NCBI GenBank assembly: GCA_964017235.1
Contig: OZ024931.1
Span: forward strand, 119,671,530 to 119,735,529
Source: Sabellastarte sp. h YS-2021
Lineage: Eukaryota; Annelida; Polychaeta; Sabellida; Sabellidae
Reading direction: 5' to 3'
Length of the DNA: 64,000 bases
Numbering within the stretch: position 1 is the stretch's first letter; the number at the start of each line of letters is the position of its first letter. The position numbers were made by a program, and so were the translations under genes. Positions 40,101 through 54,107 of the stretch are shown in pieces. Under the pieces are notes generated by a model. The model searched no databases. It saw only the letters and a program-made list of their open reading frames with translations, and was not told the DNA's origin.

Positions 40101-42218
40101 AGAATAAAATTGTATTGGTCTGAACCACTCGAGAGCCATTTTAGGAATTTCAGTTCCGGGGTGTGGGGCTGGTCTGCCCCCCATGGGGGGTTATGTCAAG
40201 TATATCATAATGTATCAAATCTGAAGACCAAAATTAATTTCAGTTATGTTTTGACAATAAAAGATGACATTTTAGGCGCATTTGGAGCATTACATCTCTG
40301 AACAGAAATTATTTAACCCAAATAGGGCTGTTAAATGGTCAAAAATAGATGCGTAACAGCCCCAATGAGAACAAAATGTTGGTCTATAATCCTGAAATTT
40401 GGCCAGAAAATCCTCTGTAACTAGCTAAATCTGACTGCACAGGTTTCAGGATTACATCTGGTATAGCAGTGACTACTTGTGTGGTATTTGGACTCCAGCA
40501 GGCCTGTAATATGCCTGCTGGGGGGTGCATTAACATATACTCATATTTTGCCCAATCAGACAGATGTAAGGCTCTAAACCACATTTCTCGCGAGTGTGGG
40601 AGCCACTCAGAGAGAATTAAGTAGTGTATTCCTTAAGAAATACACACCAAGCTCAAAATACATGTCTTGGGAGTGCATGTAGCGAGGGTACCACTAAATG
40701 GCAATTCAGCCCCAAAACACCCCTTAAGGCTGTTATATCTGGCTCAAATTTTCACAGAAAATTCAGTTTATACCAGAGAATAAAATTGTATTGGTCTGAA
40801 CCACTCGAGAGCCATTTTAGGAATTTCAGTTCCGGGGTGTGGGGCTGGTCTGCCCCCCATGGGGGGTTATGTCAAGTATATCATAATGTATCAAATCTGA
40901 AGACCAAAATTAATTTCAGTTATGTTTTGACAATAAAAGATGACATTTTAGGCGCATTTGGAGCATTACATCTCTGAACAGAAATTATTTAACCCAAATA
41001 GGGCTGTTAAATGGTCAAAAGTAGATGCGTAACAGCCCCAATGAGAACAAAATGTTGGTCTATAATCCTGAAATTTGGCCAGAAAATCCTCTGTAACTAG
41101 CTAAATCTGACTGCACAGGTTTCAGGATTACATCTGGTATAGCAGTGACTACTTGTGTGGTATTTGGACTCCAGCAGGCCTGTAATATGCCTGCTGGGGG
41201 GTGCATTAACATATACTCATATTTTGCCCAATCAGACAGATGTAAGGCTCTAAACCACATTTCTCGCGAGTGTGGGAGCCACTCAGAGAGAATTAAGTAG
41301 TGTATTCCTTAAGAAATACACACCAAGCTCAAAATACATGTCTTGGGAGTGCATGTAGCGAGGGTACCACTAAATGGCAATTCAGCCCCAAAACACCCCT
41401 TAAGGCTGTTATATCTGGCTCAAATTTTCACAGAAAATTCAGTTTATACCAGAGAATAAAATTGTATTGGTCTGAACCACTCGAGAGCCATTTTAGGAAT
41501 TTCAGTTCCGGGGTGTGGGGCTGGTCTGCCCCCCATGGGGGGTTATGTCAAGTATATCATAATGTATCAAATCTGAAGACCAAAATTAATTTCAGTTATG
41601 TTTTGACAATAAAAGATGACATTTTAGGCGCATTTGGAGCATTACATCTCTGAACAGAAATTATTTAACCCAAATAGGGCTGTTAAATGGTCAAAAATAG
41701 ATGCGTAACAGCCCCAATGAGAACAAAATGTTGGTCTATAATCCTGAAATTTGGCCAGAAAATCCTCTGTAACTAGCTAAATCTGACTGCACAGGTTTCA
41801 GGATTACATCTGGTATAGCAGTGACTACTTGTGTGGTATTTGGACTCCAGCAGGCCTGTAATATGCCTGCTGGGGGGTGCATTAACATATACTCATATTT
41901 TGCCCAATCAGACAGATGTAAGGCTCTAAACCACATTTCTCGCGAGTGTGGGAGCCACTCAGAGAGAATTAAGTAGTGTATTCCTTAAGAAATACACACC
42001 AAGCTCAAAATACATGTCTTGGGAGTGCATGTAGCGAGGGTACCACTAAATGGCAATTCAGCCCCAAAACACCCCTTAAGGCTGTTATATCTGGCTCAAA
42101 TTTTCACAGAAAATTCAGTTTATACCAGAGAATAAAATTGTATTGGTCTGAACCACTCGAGAGCCATTTTAGGAATTTCAGTTCCGGGGTGTGGGGCTGG
42201 TCTGCCCCCCATGGGGGG
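34107..42218 (+). repeat. B block 7: ACC-dominated run (12 monomers)
   Basis: Ten of twelve monomers are ACC. The other two are GCC and lie seven monomers apart (G at position 155 near 36289 and 41021). No private substitutions were noticed, so this looks like a recently homogenised stretch. Confidence 0.82.
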
Positions 42219-45200
42219 TTATGTCAAGTATATCATAATGTATCAAATCTGAAGACCAAAATTAATTTCAGTTATGTTTTGACAATAAAAGATGACATTT
42301 TAGGCGCATTTGGAGCATTACATCTCTGAACAGAAATTATTTAACCCAAATAGGGCTGTTAAATGGTCAAAAATAGATGCGTAACAGCCCCAATGAGAAC
42401 AAAATGTTGGTCTATAATCCTGAAATTTGGCCAGAAAATCCTCTGTAACTAGCTAAATCTGACTGCACAGGTTTCAGGATTACATCTGGTATAGCAGTGA
42501 CTACTTGTGTGGTATTTGGACTCCAGCAGGCCTGTAATATGCCTGCTGGGGGGTGCATTAACATATACTCATATTTTGCCCAATCAGACAGATGTAAGGC
42601 TCTAAACCACATTTCTCGCGAGTGTGGGAGCCACTTAGAGAGAATTAAGTAGTGTATTCCTTAAGAAATACACACCAAGCTCAAAATACATGTCTTGGGA
42701 GTGCATGTAGCGAGGGTACCACTAAATGGCAATTCAGCCCCAAAACACCCCTTAAGGCTGTTATATCTGGCTCAAATTTTCACAGAAAATTCAGTTTATA
42801 CCAGAGAATAAAATTGTATTGGTCTGAACCACTCGAGAGCCATTTTAGGAATTTCAGTTCCGGGGTGTGGGGCTGGTCTGCCCCCCATGGGGGGTTATGT
42901 CAAGTATATCATAATGTATCAAATCTGAAGACCAAAATTAATTTCAGTTATGTTTTGACAATAAAAGATGACATTTTAGGCGCATTTGGAGCATTACATC
43001 TCTGAACAGAAATTATTTAACCCAAATAGGGCTGTTAAATGGTCAAAAGTAGATGCGTAACAGCCCCAATGAGAACAAAATGTTGGTCTATAATCCTGAA
43101 ATTTGGCCAGAAAATCCTCTGTAATTAGCTAAATCTGACTGCACAGGTTTCAGGATTACATCTGGTATAGCAGTGACTACTTGTGTGGTATTTGGACTCC
43201 AGCAGGCCTGTAATATGCCTGCTGGGGGGTGCATTAACATATACTCATATTTTGCCCAATCAGACAGATGTAAGGCTCTAAACCACATTTCTCACGAGTG
43301 TGGGAGCCACTCAGAGAGAATTAAGTAGTGTATTCCTTAAGAAATACACACCAAGCTCAAAATACATGTCTTGGGAGTGCATGTAGCGAGGGTACCACTA
43401 AATGGCAATTCAGCCCCAAAACACCCCTTAAGGCTGTTATATCTGGCTCAAATTTTCACAGAAAATTCAGTTTATACCAGAGAATAAAATTGTATTGGTC
43501 TGAACCACTCGAGAGCCATTTTAGGAATTTCAGTTCCGGGGTGTGGGGCTGGTCTGCCCCCCATGGGGGGTTATGTCAAGTATATCATAATGTATCAAAT
43601 CTGAAGACCAAAATTAATTTCAGTTATGTTTTGACAATAAAAGATGACATTTTAGGCGCATTTGGAGCATTACATCTCTGAACAGAAATTATTTAACCCA
43701 AATAGGGCTGTTAAATGGTCAAAAATAGATGCGTAACAGCCCCAATGAGAACAAAATGTTGGTCTATAATCCTGAAATTTGGCCAGAAAATCCTCTGTAA
43801 CTAGCTAAATCTGACTGCACAGGTTTCAGGATTACATCTGGTATAGCAGTGACTACTTGTGTGGTATTTGGACTCCAGCAGGCCTGTAATATGCCTGCTG
43901 GGGGGTGCATTAACATATACTCATATTTTGCCCAATCAGACAGATGTAAGGCTCTAAACCACATTTCTCGCGAGTGTGAGAGCCACTTAGAGAGAATTAA
44001 GTAGTGTATTCCTTAAGAAATACACACCAAGCTCAAAATACATGTCTTGGGAGTGCATGTAGCGAGGGTACCACTAAATGGCAATTCAGCCCCAAAACAC
44101 CCCTTAAGGCTGTTATATCTGGCTCAAATTTTCACAGAAAATTCAGTTTATACCAGAGAATAAAATTGTATTGGTCTGAACCACTCGAGAGCCATTTTAG
44201 GAATTTCAGTTCCGGGGTGTGGGGCTGGTCTGCCCCCCATGGGGGGTTATGTCAAGTATATCATAATGTATCAAATCTGAAGACCAAAATTAATTTCAGT
44301 TATGTTTTGACAATAAAAGATGACATTTTAGGCGCATTTGGAGCATTACATCTCTGAACAGAAATTATTTAACCCAAATAGGGCTGTTAAATGGTCAAAA
44401 ATAGATGCGTAACAGCCCCAATGAGAACAAAATGTTGGTCTATAATCCTGAAATTTGGCCAGAAAATCCTCTGTAACTAGCTAAATCTGACTGCACAGGT
44501 TTCAGGATTACATCTGGTATAGCAGTGACTACTTGTGTGGTATTTGGACTCCAGCAGGCCTGTAATATGCCTGCTGGGGGGTGCATTAACATATACTCAT
44601 ATTTTGCCCAATCAGACAGATGTAAGGCTCTAAACCACATTTCTCGCGAGTGTGGGAGCCACTCAGAGAGAATTAAGTAGTGTATTCCTTAAGAAATACA
44701 CACCAAGCTCAAAATACATGTCTTGGGAGTGCATGTAGCGAGGGTACCACTAAATGGCAATTCAGCCCCAAAACACCCCTTAAGGCTGTTATATCTGGCT
44801 CAAATTTTCACAGAAAATTCAGTTTATACCAGAGAATAAAATTGTATTGGTCTGAACCACTCGAGAGCCATTTTAGGAATTTCAGTTCCGGGGTGTGGGG
44901 CTGGTCTGCCCCCCATGGGGGGTTATGTCAAGTATATCATAATGTATCAAATCTGAAGACCAAAATTAATTTCAGTTATGTTTTGACAATAAAAGATGAC
45001 ATTTTAGGCGCATTTGGAGCATTACATCTCTGAACAGAAATTATTTAACCCAAATAGGGCTGTTAAATGGTCAAAAATAGATGCGTAACAGCCCCAATGA
45101 GAACAAAATGTTGGTCTATAATCCTGAAATTTGGCCAGAAAATCCTCTGTAACTAGCTAAATCTGACTGCACAGGTTTCAGGATTACATCTGGTATAGCA

Positions 45201-46951
45201 GTGACTACTTGTGTGGTATTTGGACTCCAGCAGGCCTGTAATATGCCTGCTGGGGGGTGCATTAACATATACTCATATTTTGCCCAATCAGACAGATGTA
45301 AGGCTCTAAACCACATTTCTCGCGAGTGTGGGAGCCACTTAGAGAGAATTAAGTAGTGTATTCCTTAAGAAATACACACCAAGCTCAAAATACATGTCTT
45401 GGGAGTGCATGTAGCGAGGGTACCACTAAATGGCAATTCAGCCCCAAAACACCCCTTAAGGCTGTTATATCTGGCTCAAATTTTCACAGAAAATTCAGTT
45501 TATACCAGAGAATAAAATTGTATTGGTCTGAACCACTCGAGAGCCATTTTAGGAATTTCAGTTCCGGGGTGTGGGGCTGGTCTGCCCCCCCATGGGGGGT
45601 TATGTCAAGTATATCATAATGTATCAAATCTGAAGACCAAAATTAATTTCAGTTATGTTTTGACAATAAAAGATGACATTTTAGGCGCATTTGGAGCATT
45701 ACATCTCTGAACAGAAATTATTTAACCCAAATAGGGCTGTTAAATGGTCAAAAGTAGATGCGTAACAGCCCCAATGAGAACAAAATGTTGGTCTATAATC
45801 CTGAAATTTGGCCAGAAAATCCTCTGTAATTAGCTAAATCTGACTGCACAGGTTTCAGGATTACATCTGGTATAGCAGTGACTACTTGTGTGGTATTTGG
45901 ACTCCAGCAGGCCTGTAATATGCCTGCTGGGGGGTGCATTAACATATACTCATATTTTGCCCAATCAGACAGATGTAAGGCTCTAAACCACATTTCTCGC
46001 GAGTGTGGGAGCCACTCAGAGAGAATTAAGTAGTGTATTCCTTAAGAAATACACACCAAGCTCAAAATACATGTCTTGGGAGTGCATGTAGCGAGGGTAC
46101 CACTAAATGGCAATTCAGCCCCAAAACACCCCTTAAGGCTGTTATATCTGGCTCAAATTTTCACAGAAAATTCAGTTTATACCAGAGAATAAAATTGTAT
46201 TGGTCTGAACCACTCGAGAGCCATTTTAGGAATTTCAGTTCCGGGGTGTGGGGCTGGTCTGCCCCCCATGGGGGGTTATGTCAAGTATATCATAATGTAT
46301 CAAATCTGAAGACCAAAATTAATTTCAGTTATGTTTTGACAATAAAAGATGACATTTTAGGCGCATTTGGAGCATTACATCTCTGAACAGAAATTATTTA
46401 ACCCAAATAGGGCTGTTAAATGGTCAAAAGTGGATGCGTAACAGCCCCAATGAGAACAAAATGTTGGTCTATAATCCTGAAATTTGGCCAGAAAATCCTC
46501 TGTAATTAGCTAAATCTGACTGCACAGGTTTCAGGATTACATCTGGTATAGCAGTGACTACTTGTGTGGTATTTGGACTCCAGCAGGCCTGTAATATGCC
46601 TGCTGGGGGGTGCATTAACATATACTCATATTTTGCCCAATCAGACAGATGTAAGGCTCTAAACCACATTTCTCGCGAGTGTGGGAGCCACTCAGAGAGA
46701 ATTAAGTAGTGTATTCCTTAAGAAATACACACCAAGCTCAAAATACATGTCTTGGGAGTGCATGTAGCGAGGGTACCACTAAATGGCAATTCAGCCCCAA
46801 AACACCCCTTAAGGCTGTTATATCTGGCTCAAATTTTCACAGAAAATTCAGTTTATACCAGAGAATAAAATTGTATTGGTCTGAACCACTCGAGAGCCAT
46901 TTTAGGAATTTCAGTTCCGGGGTGTGGGGCTGGTCTGCCCCCCATGGGGTG
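42219..46951 (+). repeat. B block 8: mixed ACT/GTC region (7 monomers)
   Basis: Types are ACT, GTC, ACT, ACC, ACT, GTC, GTC. This stretch holds several private changes: G to A at 43294 (CTCGCGAG becomes CTCACGAG), G to A at 43979, C7 at 45585-45591, A to G at 46432, and G to T at 46950 inside the G run. It is more heterogeneous than its neighbours on either side. Confidence 0.82.
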
Positions 46952-49900
46952 TTATGTCAAGTATATCATAATGTATCAAATCTGAAGACCAAAATTAATT
47001 TCAGTTATGTTTTGACAATAAAAGATGACATTTTAGGCGCATTTGGAGCATTACATCTCTGAACAGAAATTATTTAACCCAAATAGGGCTGTTAAATGGT
47101 CAAAAATAGATGCGTAACAGCCCCAATGAGAACAAAATGTTGGTCTATAATCCTGAAATTTGGCCAGAAAATCCTCTGTAACTAGCTAAATCTGACTGCA
47201 CAGGTTTCAGGATTACATCTGGTATAGCAGTGACTACTTGTGTGGTATTTGGACTCCAGCAGGCCTGTAATATGCCTGCTGGGGGGTGCATTAACATATA
47301 CTCATATTTTGCCCAATCAGACAGATGTAAGGCTCTAAACCACATTTCTCGCGAGTGTGGGAGCCACTTAGAGAGAATTAAGTAGTGTATTCCTTAAGAA
47401 ATACACACCAAGCTCAAAATACATGTCTTGGGAGTGCATGTAGCGAGGGTACCACTAAATGGCAATTCAGCCCCAAAACACCCCTTAAGGCTGTTATATC
47501 TGGCTCAAATTTTCACAGAAAATTCAGTTTATACCAGAGAATAAAATTGTATTGGTCTGAACCACTCGAGAGCCATTTTAGGAATTTCAGTTCCGGGGTG
47601 TGGGGCTGGTCTGCCCCCCATGGGGGGTTATGTCAAGTATATCATAATGTATCAAATCTGAAGACCAAAATTAATTTCAGTTATGTTTTGACAATAAAAG
47701 ATGACATTTTAGGCGCATTTGGAGCATTACATCTCTGAACAGAAATTATTTAACCCAAATAGGGCTGTTAAATGGTCAAAAATAGATGCGTAACAGCCCC
47801 AATGAGAACAAAATGTTGGTCTATAATCCTGAAATTTGGCCAGAAAATCCTCTGTAACTAGCTAAATCTGACTGCACAGGTTTCAGGATTACATCTGGTA
47901 TAGCAGTGACTACTTGTGTGGTATTTGGACTCCAGCAGGCCTGTAATATGCCTGCTGGGGGGTGCATTAACATATACTCATATTTTGCCCAATCAGACAG
48001 ATGTAAGGCTCTAAACCACATTTCTCGCGAGTGTGGGAGCCACTTAGAGAGAATTAAGTAGTGTATTCCTTAAGAAATACACACCAAGCTCAAAATACAT
48101 GTCTTGGGAGTGCATGTAGCGAGGGTACCACTAAATGGCAATTCAGCCCCAAAACACCCCTTAAGGCTGTTATATCTGGCTCAAATTTTCACAGAAAATT
48201 CAGTTTATACCAGAGAATAAAATTGTATTGGTCTGAACCACTCGAGAGCCATTTTAGGAATTTCAGTTCCGGGGTGTGGGGCTGGTCTGCCCCCCATGGG
48301 GGGTTATGTCAAGTATATCATAATGTATCAAATCTGAAGACCAAAATTAATTTCAGTTATGTTTTGACAATAAAAGATGACATTTTAGGCGCATTTGGAG
48401 CATTACATCTCTGAACAGAAATTATTTAACCCAAATAGGGCTGTTAAATGGTCAAAAATAGATGCGTAACAGCCCCAATGAGAACAAAATGTTGGTCTAT
48501 AATCCTGAAATTTGGCCAGAAAATCCTCTGTAACTAGCTAAATCTGACTGCACAGGTTTCAGGATTACATCTGGTATAGCAGTGACTACTTGTGTGGTAT
48601 TTGGACTCCAGCAGGCCTGTAATATGCCTGCTGGGGGGTGCATTAACATATACTCATATTTTGCCCAATCAGACAGATGTAAGGCTCTAAACCACATTTC
48701 TCGCGAGTGTGGGAGCCACTTAGAGAGAATTAAGTAGTGTATTCCTTAAGAAATACACACCAAGCTCAAAATACATGTCTTGGGAGTGCATGTAGCGAGG
48801 GTACCACTAAATGGCAATTCAGCCCCAAAACACCCCTTAAGGCTGTTATATCTGGCTCAAATTTTCACAGAAAATTCAGTTTATACCAGAGAATAAAATT
48901 GTATTGGTCTGAACCACTCGAGAGCCATTTTAGGAATTTCAGTTCCGGGGTGTGGGGCTGGTCTGCCCCCCATGGGGGGTTATGTCAAGTATATCATAAT
49001 GTATCAAATCTGAAGACCAAAATTAATTTCAGTTATGTTTTGACAATAAAAGATGACATTTTAGGCGCATTTGGAGCATTACATCTCTGAACAGAAATTA
49101 TTTAACCCAAATAGGGCTGTTAAATGGTCAAAAATAGATGCGTAACAGCCCCAATGAGAACAAAATGTTGGTCTATAATCCTGAAATTTGGCCAGAAAAT
49201 CCTCTGTAACTAGCTAAATCTGACTGCACAGGTTTCAGGATTACATCTGGTATAGCAGTGACTACTTGTGTGGTATTTGGACTCCAGCAGGCCTGTAATA
49301 TGCCTGCTGGGGGGTGCATTAACATATACTCATATTTTGCCCAATCAGACAGATGTAAGGCTCTAAACCACATTTCTCGCGAGTGTGGGAGCCACTTAGA
49401 GAGAATTAAGTAGTGTATTCCTTAAGAAATACACACCAAGCTCAAAATACATGTCTTGGGAGTGCATGTAGCGAGGGTACCACTAAATGGCAATTCAGCC
49501 CCAAAACACCCCTTAAGGCTGTTATATCTGGCTCAAATTTTCACAGAAAATTCAGTTTATACCAGAGAATAAAATTGTATTGGTCTGAACCACTCGAGAG
49601 CCATTTTAGGAATTTCAGTTCCGGGGTGTGGGGCTGGTCTGCCCCCCATGGGGGGTTATGTCAAGTATATCATAATGTATCAAATCTGAAGACCAAAATT
49701 AATTTCAGTTATGTTTTGACAATAAAAGATGACATTTTAGGCGCATTTGGAGCATTACATCTCTGAACAGAAATTATTTAACCCAAATAGGGCTGTTAAA
49801 TGGTCAAAAATAGATGCGTAACAGCCCCAATGAGAACAAAATGTTGGTCTATAATCCTGAAATTTGGCCAGAAAATCCTCTGTAACTAGCTAAATCTGAC

Positions 49901-52360
49901 TGCACAGGTTTCAGGATTACATCTGGTATAGCAGTGACTACTTGTGTGGTATTTGGACTCCAGCAGGCCTGTAATATGCCTGCTGGGGGGTGCATTAACA
50001 TATACTCATATTTTGCCCAATCAGACAGATGTAAGGCTCTAAACCACATTTCTCGCGAGTGTGGGAGCCACTTAGAGAGAATTAAGTAGTGTATTCCTTA
50101 AGAAATACACACCAAGCTCAAAATACATGTCTTGGGAGTGCATGTAGCGAGGGTACCACTAAATGGCAATTCAGCCCCAAAACACCCCTTAAGGCTGTTA
50201 TATCTGGCTCAAATTTTCACAGAAAATTCAGTTTATACCAGAGAATAAAATTGTATTGGTCTGAACCACTCGAGAGCCATTTTAGGAATTTCAGTTCCGG
50301 GGTGTGGGGCTGGTCTGCCCCCCATGGGGGGTTATGTCAAGTATATCATAATGTATCAAATCTGAAGACCAAAATTAATTTCAGTTATGTTTTGACAATA
50401 AAAGATGACATTTTAGGCGCATTTGGAGCATTACATCTCTGAACAGAAATTATTTAACCCAAATAGGGCTGTTAAATGGTCAAAAATAGATGCGTAACAG
50501 CCCCAATGAGAACAAAATGTTGGTCTATAATCCTGAAATTTGGCCAGAAAATCCTCTGTAACTAGCTAAATCTGACTGCACAGGTTTCAGGATTACATCT
50601 GGTATAGCAGTGACTACTTGTGTGGTATTTGGACTCCAGCAGGCCTGTAATATGCCTGCTGGGGGGTGCATTAACATATACTCATATTTTGCCCAATCAG
50701 ACAGATGTAAGGCTCTAAACCACATTTCTCGCGAGTGTGGGAGCCACTTAGAGAGAATTAAGTAGTGTATTCCTTAAGAAATACACACCAAGCTCAAAAT
50801 ACATGTCTTGGGAGTGCATGTAGCGAGGGTACCACTAAATGGCAATTCAGCCCCAAAACACCCCTTAAGGCTGTTATATCTGGCTCAAATTTTCACAGAA
50901 AATTCAGTTTATACCAGAGAATAAAATTGTATTGGTCTGAACCACTCGAGAGCCATTTTAGGAATTTCAGTTCCGGGGTGTGGGGCTGGTCTGCCCCCCA
51001 TGGGGGGTTATGTCAAGTATATCATAATGTATCAAATCTGAAGACCAAAATTAATTTCAGTTATGTTTTGACAATAAAAGATGACATTTTAGGCGCATTT
51101 GGAGCATTACATCTCTGAACAGAAATTATTTAACCCAAATAGGGCTGTTAAATGGTCAAAAATAGATGCGTAACAGCCCCAATGAGAACAAAATGTTGGT
51201 CTATAATCCTGAAATTTGGCCAGAAAATCCTCTGTAACTAGCTAAATCTGACTGCACAGGTTTCAGGATTACATCTGGTATAGCAGTGACTACTTGTGTG
51301 GTATTTGGACTCCAGCAGGCCTGTAATATGCCTGCTGGGGGGTGCATTAACATATACTCATATTTTGCCCAATCAGACAGATGTAAGGCTCTAAACCACA
51401 TTTCTCGCGAGTGTGGGAGCCACTTAGAGAGAATTAAGTAGTGTATTCCTTAAGAAATACACACCAAGCTCAAAATACATGTCTTGGGAGTGCATGTAGC
51501 GAGGGTACCACTAAATGGCAATTCAGCCCCAAAACACCCCTTAAGGCTGTTATATCTGGCTCAAATTTTCACAGAAAATTCAGTTTATACCAGAGAATAA
51601 AATTGTATTGGTCTGAACCACTCGAGAGCCATTTTAGGAATTTCAGTTCCGGGGTGTGGGGCTGGTCTGCCCCCCATGGGGGGGTTATGTCAAGTATATC
51701 ATAATGTATCAAATCTGAAGACCAAAATTAATTTCAGTTATGTTTTGACAATAAAAGATGACATTTTAGGCGCATTTGGAGCATTACATCTCTGAACAGA
51801 AATTATTTAACCCAAATAGGGCTGTTAAATGGTCAAAAATAGATGCGTAACAGCCCCAATGAGAACAAAATGTTGGTCTATAATCCTGAAATTTGGCCAG
51901 AAAATCCTCTGTAACTAGCTAAATCTGACTGCACAGGTTTCAGGATTACATCTGGTATAGCAGTGACTACTTGTGTGGTATTTGGACTCCAGCAGGCCTG
52001 TAATATGCCTGCTGGGGGGTGCATTAACATATACTCATATTTTGCCCAATCAGACAGATGTAAGGCTCTAAACCACATTTCTCGCGAGTGTGGGAGCCAC
52101 TTAGAGAGAATTAAGTAGTGTATTCCTTAAGAAATACACACCAAGCTCAAAATACATGTCTTGGGAGTGCATGTAGCGAGGGTACCACTAAATGGCAATT
52201 CAGCCCCAAAACACCCCTTAAGGCTGTTATATCTGGCTCAAATTTTCACAGAAAATTCAGTTTATACCAGAGAATAAAATTGTATTGGTCTGAACCACTC
52301 GAGAGCCATTTTAGGAATTTCAGTTCCGGGGTGTGGGGCTGGTCTGCCCCCCATGGGGGG
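46952..52360 (+). repeat. B block 9: eight consecutive ACT monomers
   Basis: All eight copies are ACT and no internal substitution was noticed. The only difference is an extra G (G7 at 51678-51684) ending the seventh copy. This is the longest run of one haplotype in the window and points to very recent single-monomer amplification or conversion. Confidence 0.85.
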
Positions 52361-53712
52361 TTATGTCAAGTATATCATAATGTATCAAATCTGAAGACCA
52401 AAATTAATTTCAGTTATGTTTTGACAATAAAAGATGACATTTTAGGCGCATTTGGAGCATTACATCTCTGAACAGAAATTATTTAACCCAAATAGGGCTG
52501 TTAAATGGTCAAAAATAGATGCGTAACAGCCCCAATGAGAACAAAATGTTGGTCTATAATCCTGAAATTTGGCCAGAAAATCCTCTGTAACTAGCTAAAT
52601 CTGACTGCACAGGTTTCAGGATTACATCTGGTATAGCAGTGACTACTTGTGTGGTATTTGGACTCCAGCAGGCCTGTAATATGCCTGCTGGGGGGTGCAT
52701 TAACATATACTCATATTTTGCCCAATCAGACAGATGTAAGGCTCTAAACCACATTTCTCGCGAGTGTGGGAGCCACTCAGAGAGAATTAAGTAGTGTATT
52801 CCTTAAGAAATACACACCAAGCTCAAAATACATGTCTTGGGAGTGCATGTAGCGAGGGTACCACTAAATGGCAATTCAGCCCCAAAACACCCCTTAAGGC
52901 TGTTATATCTGGCTCAAATTTTCACAGAAAATTCAGTTTATACCAGAGAATAAAATTGTATTGGTCTGAACCACTCGAGAGCCATTTTAGGAATTTCAGT
53001 TCCGGGGTGTGGGGCTGGTCTGCCCCCCATGGGGGGTTATGTCAAGTATATCATAATGTATCAAATCTGAAGACCAAAATTAATTTCAGTTATGTTTTGA
53101 CAATAAAAGATGACATTTTAGGCGCATTTGGAGCATTACATCTCTGAACAGAAATTATTTAACCCAAATAGGGCTGTTAAATGGTCAAAAGTAGATGCGT
53201 AACAGCCCCAATGAGAACAAAATGTTGGTCTATAATCCTGAAATTTGGCCAGAAAATCCTCTGTAATTAGCTAAATCTGACTGCACAGGTTTCAGGATTA
53301 CATCTGGTATAGCAGTGACTACTTGTGTGGTATTTGGACTCCAGCAGGCCTGTAATATGCCTGCTGGGGGGTGCATTAACATATACTCATATTTTGCCCA
53401 ATCAGACAGATGTAAGGCTCTAAACCACATTTCTCGCGAGTGTGGGAGCCACTCAGAGAGAATTAAGTAGTGTATTCCTTAAGAAATACACACCAAGCTC
53501 AAAATACATGTCTTGGGAGTGCATGTAGCGAGGGTACCACTAAATGGCAATTCAGCCCCAAAACACCCCTTAAGGCTGTTATATCTGGCTCAAATTTTCA
53601 CAGAAAATTCAGTTTATACCAGAGAATAAAATTGTATTGGTCTGAACCACTCGAGAGCCATTTTAGGAATTTCAGTTCCGGGGTGTGGGGCTGGTCTGCC
53701 CCCCATGGGGGG
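52361..53712 (+). repeat. B block 10: ACC and GTC monomers before the higher-order repeat
   Basis: Together with the last two ACT copies of the preceding run these read ACT, ACT, ACC, GTC. That is the higher-order unit downstream minus its last GTC and minus the T-to-G marker. They may be a partial or ancestral copy of it. Confidence 0.7.
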
Positions 53713-53846
53713 TTATGTCAAGTATATCATAATGTATCAAATCTGAAGACCAAAATTAATTTCAGTTATGTTTTGACAATAAAAGATGACATTTTAGGCG
53801 CATTTGGAGCATTACATCTCTGAACAGAAATTATTTAACCCAAATA

Positions 53847-53884
53847 GGGCTGTTAAATGGTCAAAAATAGATGCGTAACAGCCC
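53847..53884. repeat. Inverted repeat 1 (9 bp arms, 20 bp spacer)
   Basis: GGGCTGTTA at 53847-53855 is the exact reverse complement of TAACAGCCC at 53876-53884. The variable G/A site at monomer position 155 lies in the spacer. The arms are conserved in the A subfamily too. It is repeated in every monomer. Confidence 0.85.
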
Positions 53885-53908
53885 CAATGAGAACAAAATG
53901 TTGGTCTA

Positions 53909-53976
53909 TAATCCTGAAATTTGGCCAGAAAATCCTCTGTAACTAGCTAAATCTGACTGCACAGGTTTCAGGATTA
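53909..53976. repeat. Inverted repeat 2 (11 bp arms, 46 bp spacer)
   Basis: TAATCCTGAAA at 53909-53919 is the exact reverse complement of TTTCAGGATTA at 53966-53976. In the A subfamily the right arm reads TTTTAGGATTA, which leaves one mismatch. The variable T/C site at position 231 lies in the spacer. Confidence 0.85.
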
Positions 53977-54016
53977 CATCTGGTATAGCAGTGACTACTT
54001 GTGTGGTATTTGGACT

Positions 54017-54043
54017 CCAGCAGGCCTGTAATATGCCTGCTGG
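54017..54043. repeat. Inverted repeat 3 (9 bp arms, 9 bp loop)
   Basis: CCAGCAGGC (54017-54025) and GCCTGCTGG (54035-54043) flank the loop CTGTAATAT. This GC-rich arm pair is the most likely of the four to form a hairpin. It abuts a GGGGGG run. The rare C to A variant at 24951 and 31711 disrupts the left arm. Confidence 0.85.
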
Positions 54044-54107
54044 GGGGTGCATTAACATATACTCATATTTTGCCCAATCAGACAGATGTAAGGCTCTAAA
54101 CCACATT

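Noticed and set aside
53909-53976. Inverted repeat 2 as terminal repeats of a tiny transposon
   Set aside because: It encloses only 46 bp, shows no flanking target duplication, and every copy sits at the same place in the monomer. It is better described as a dyad within the satellite.
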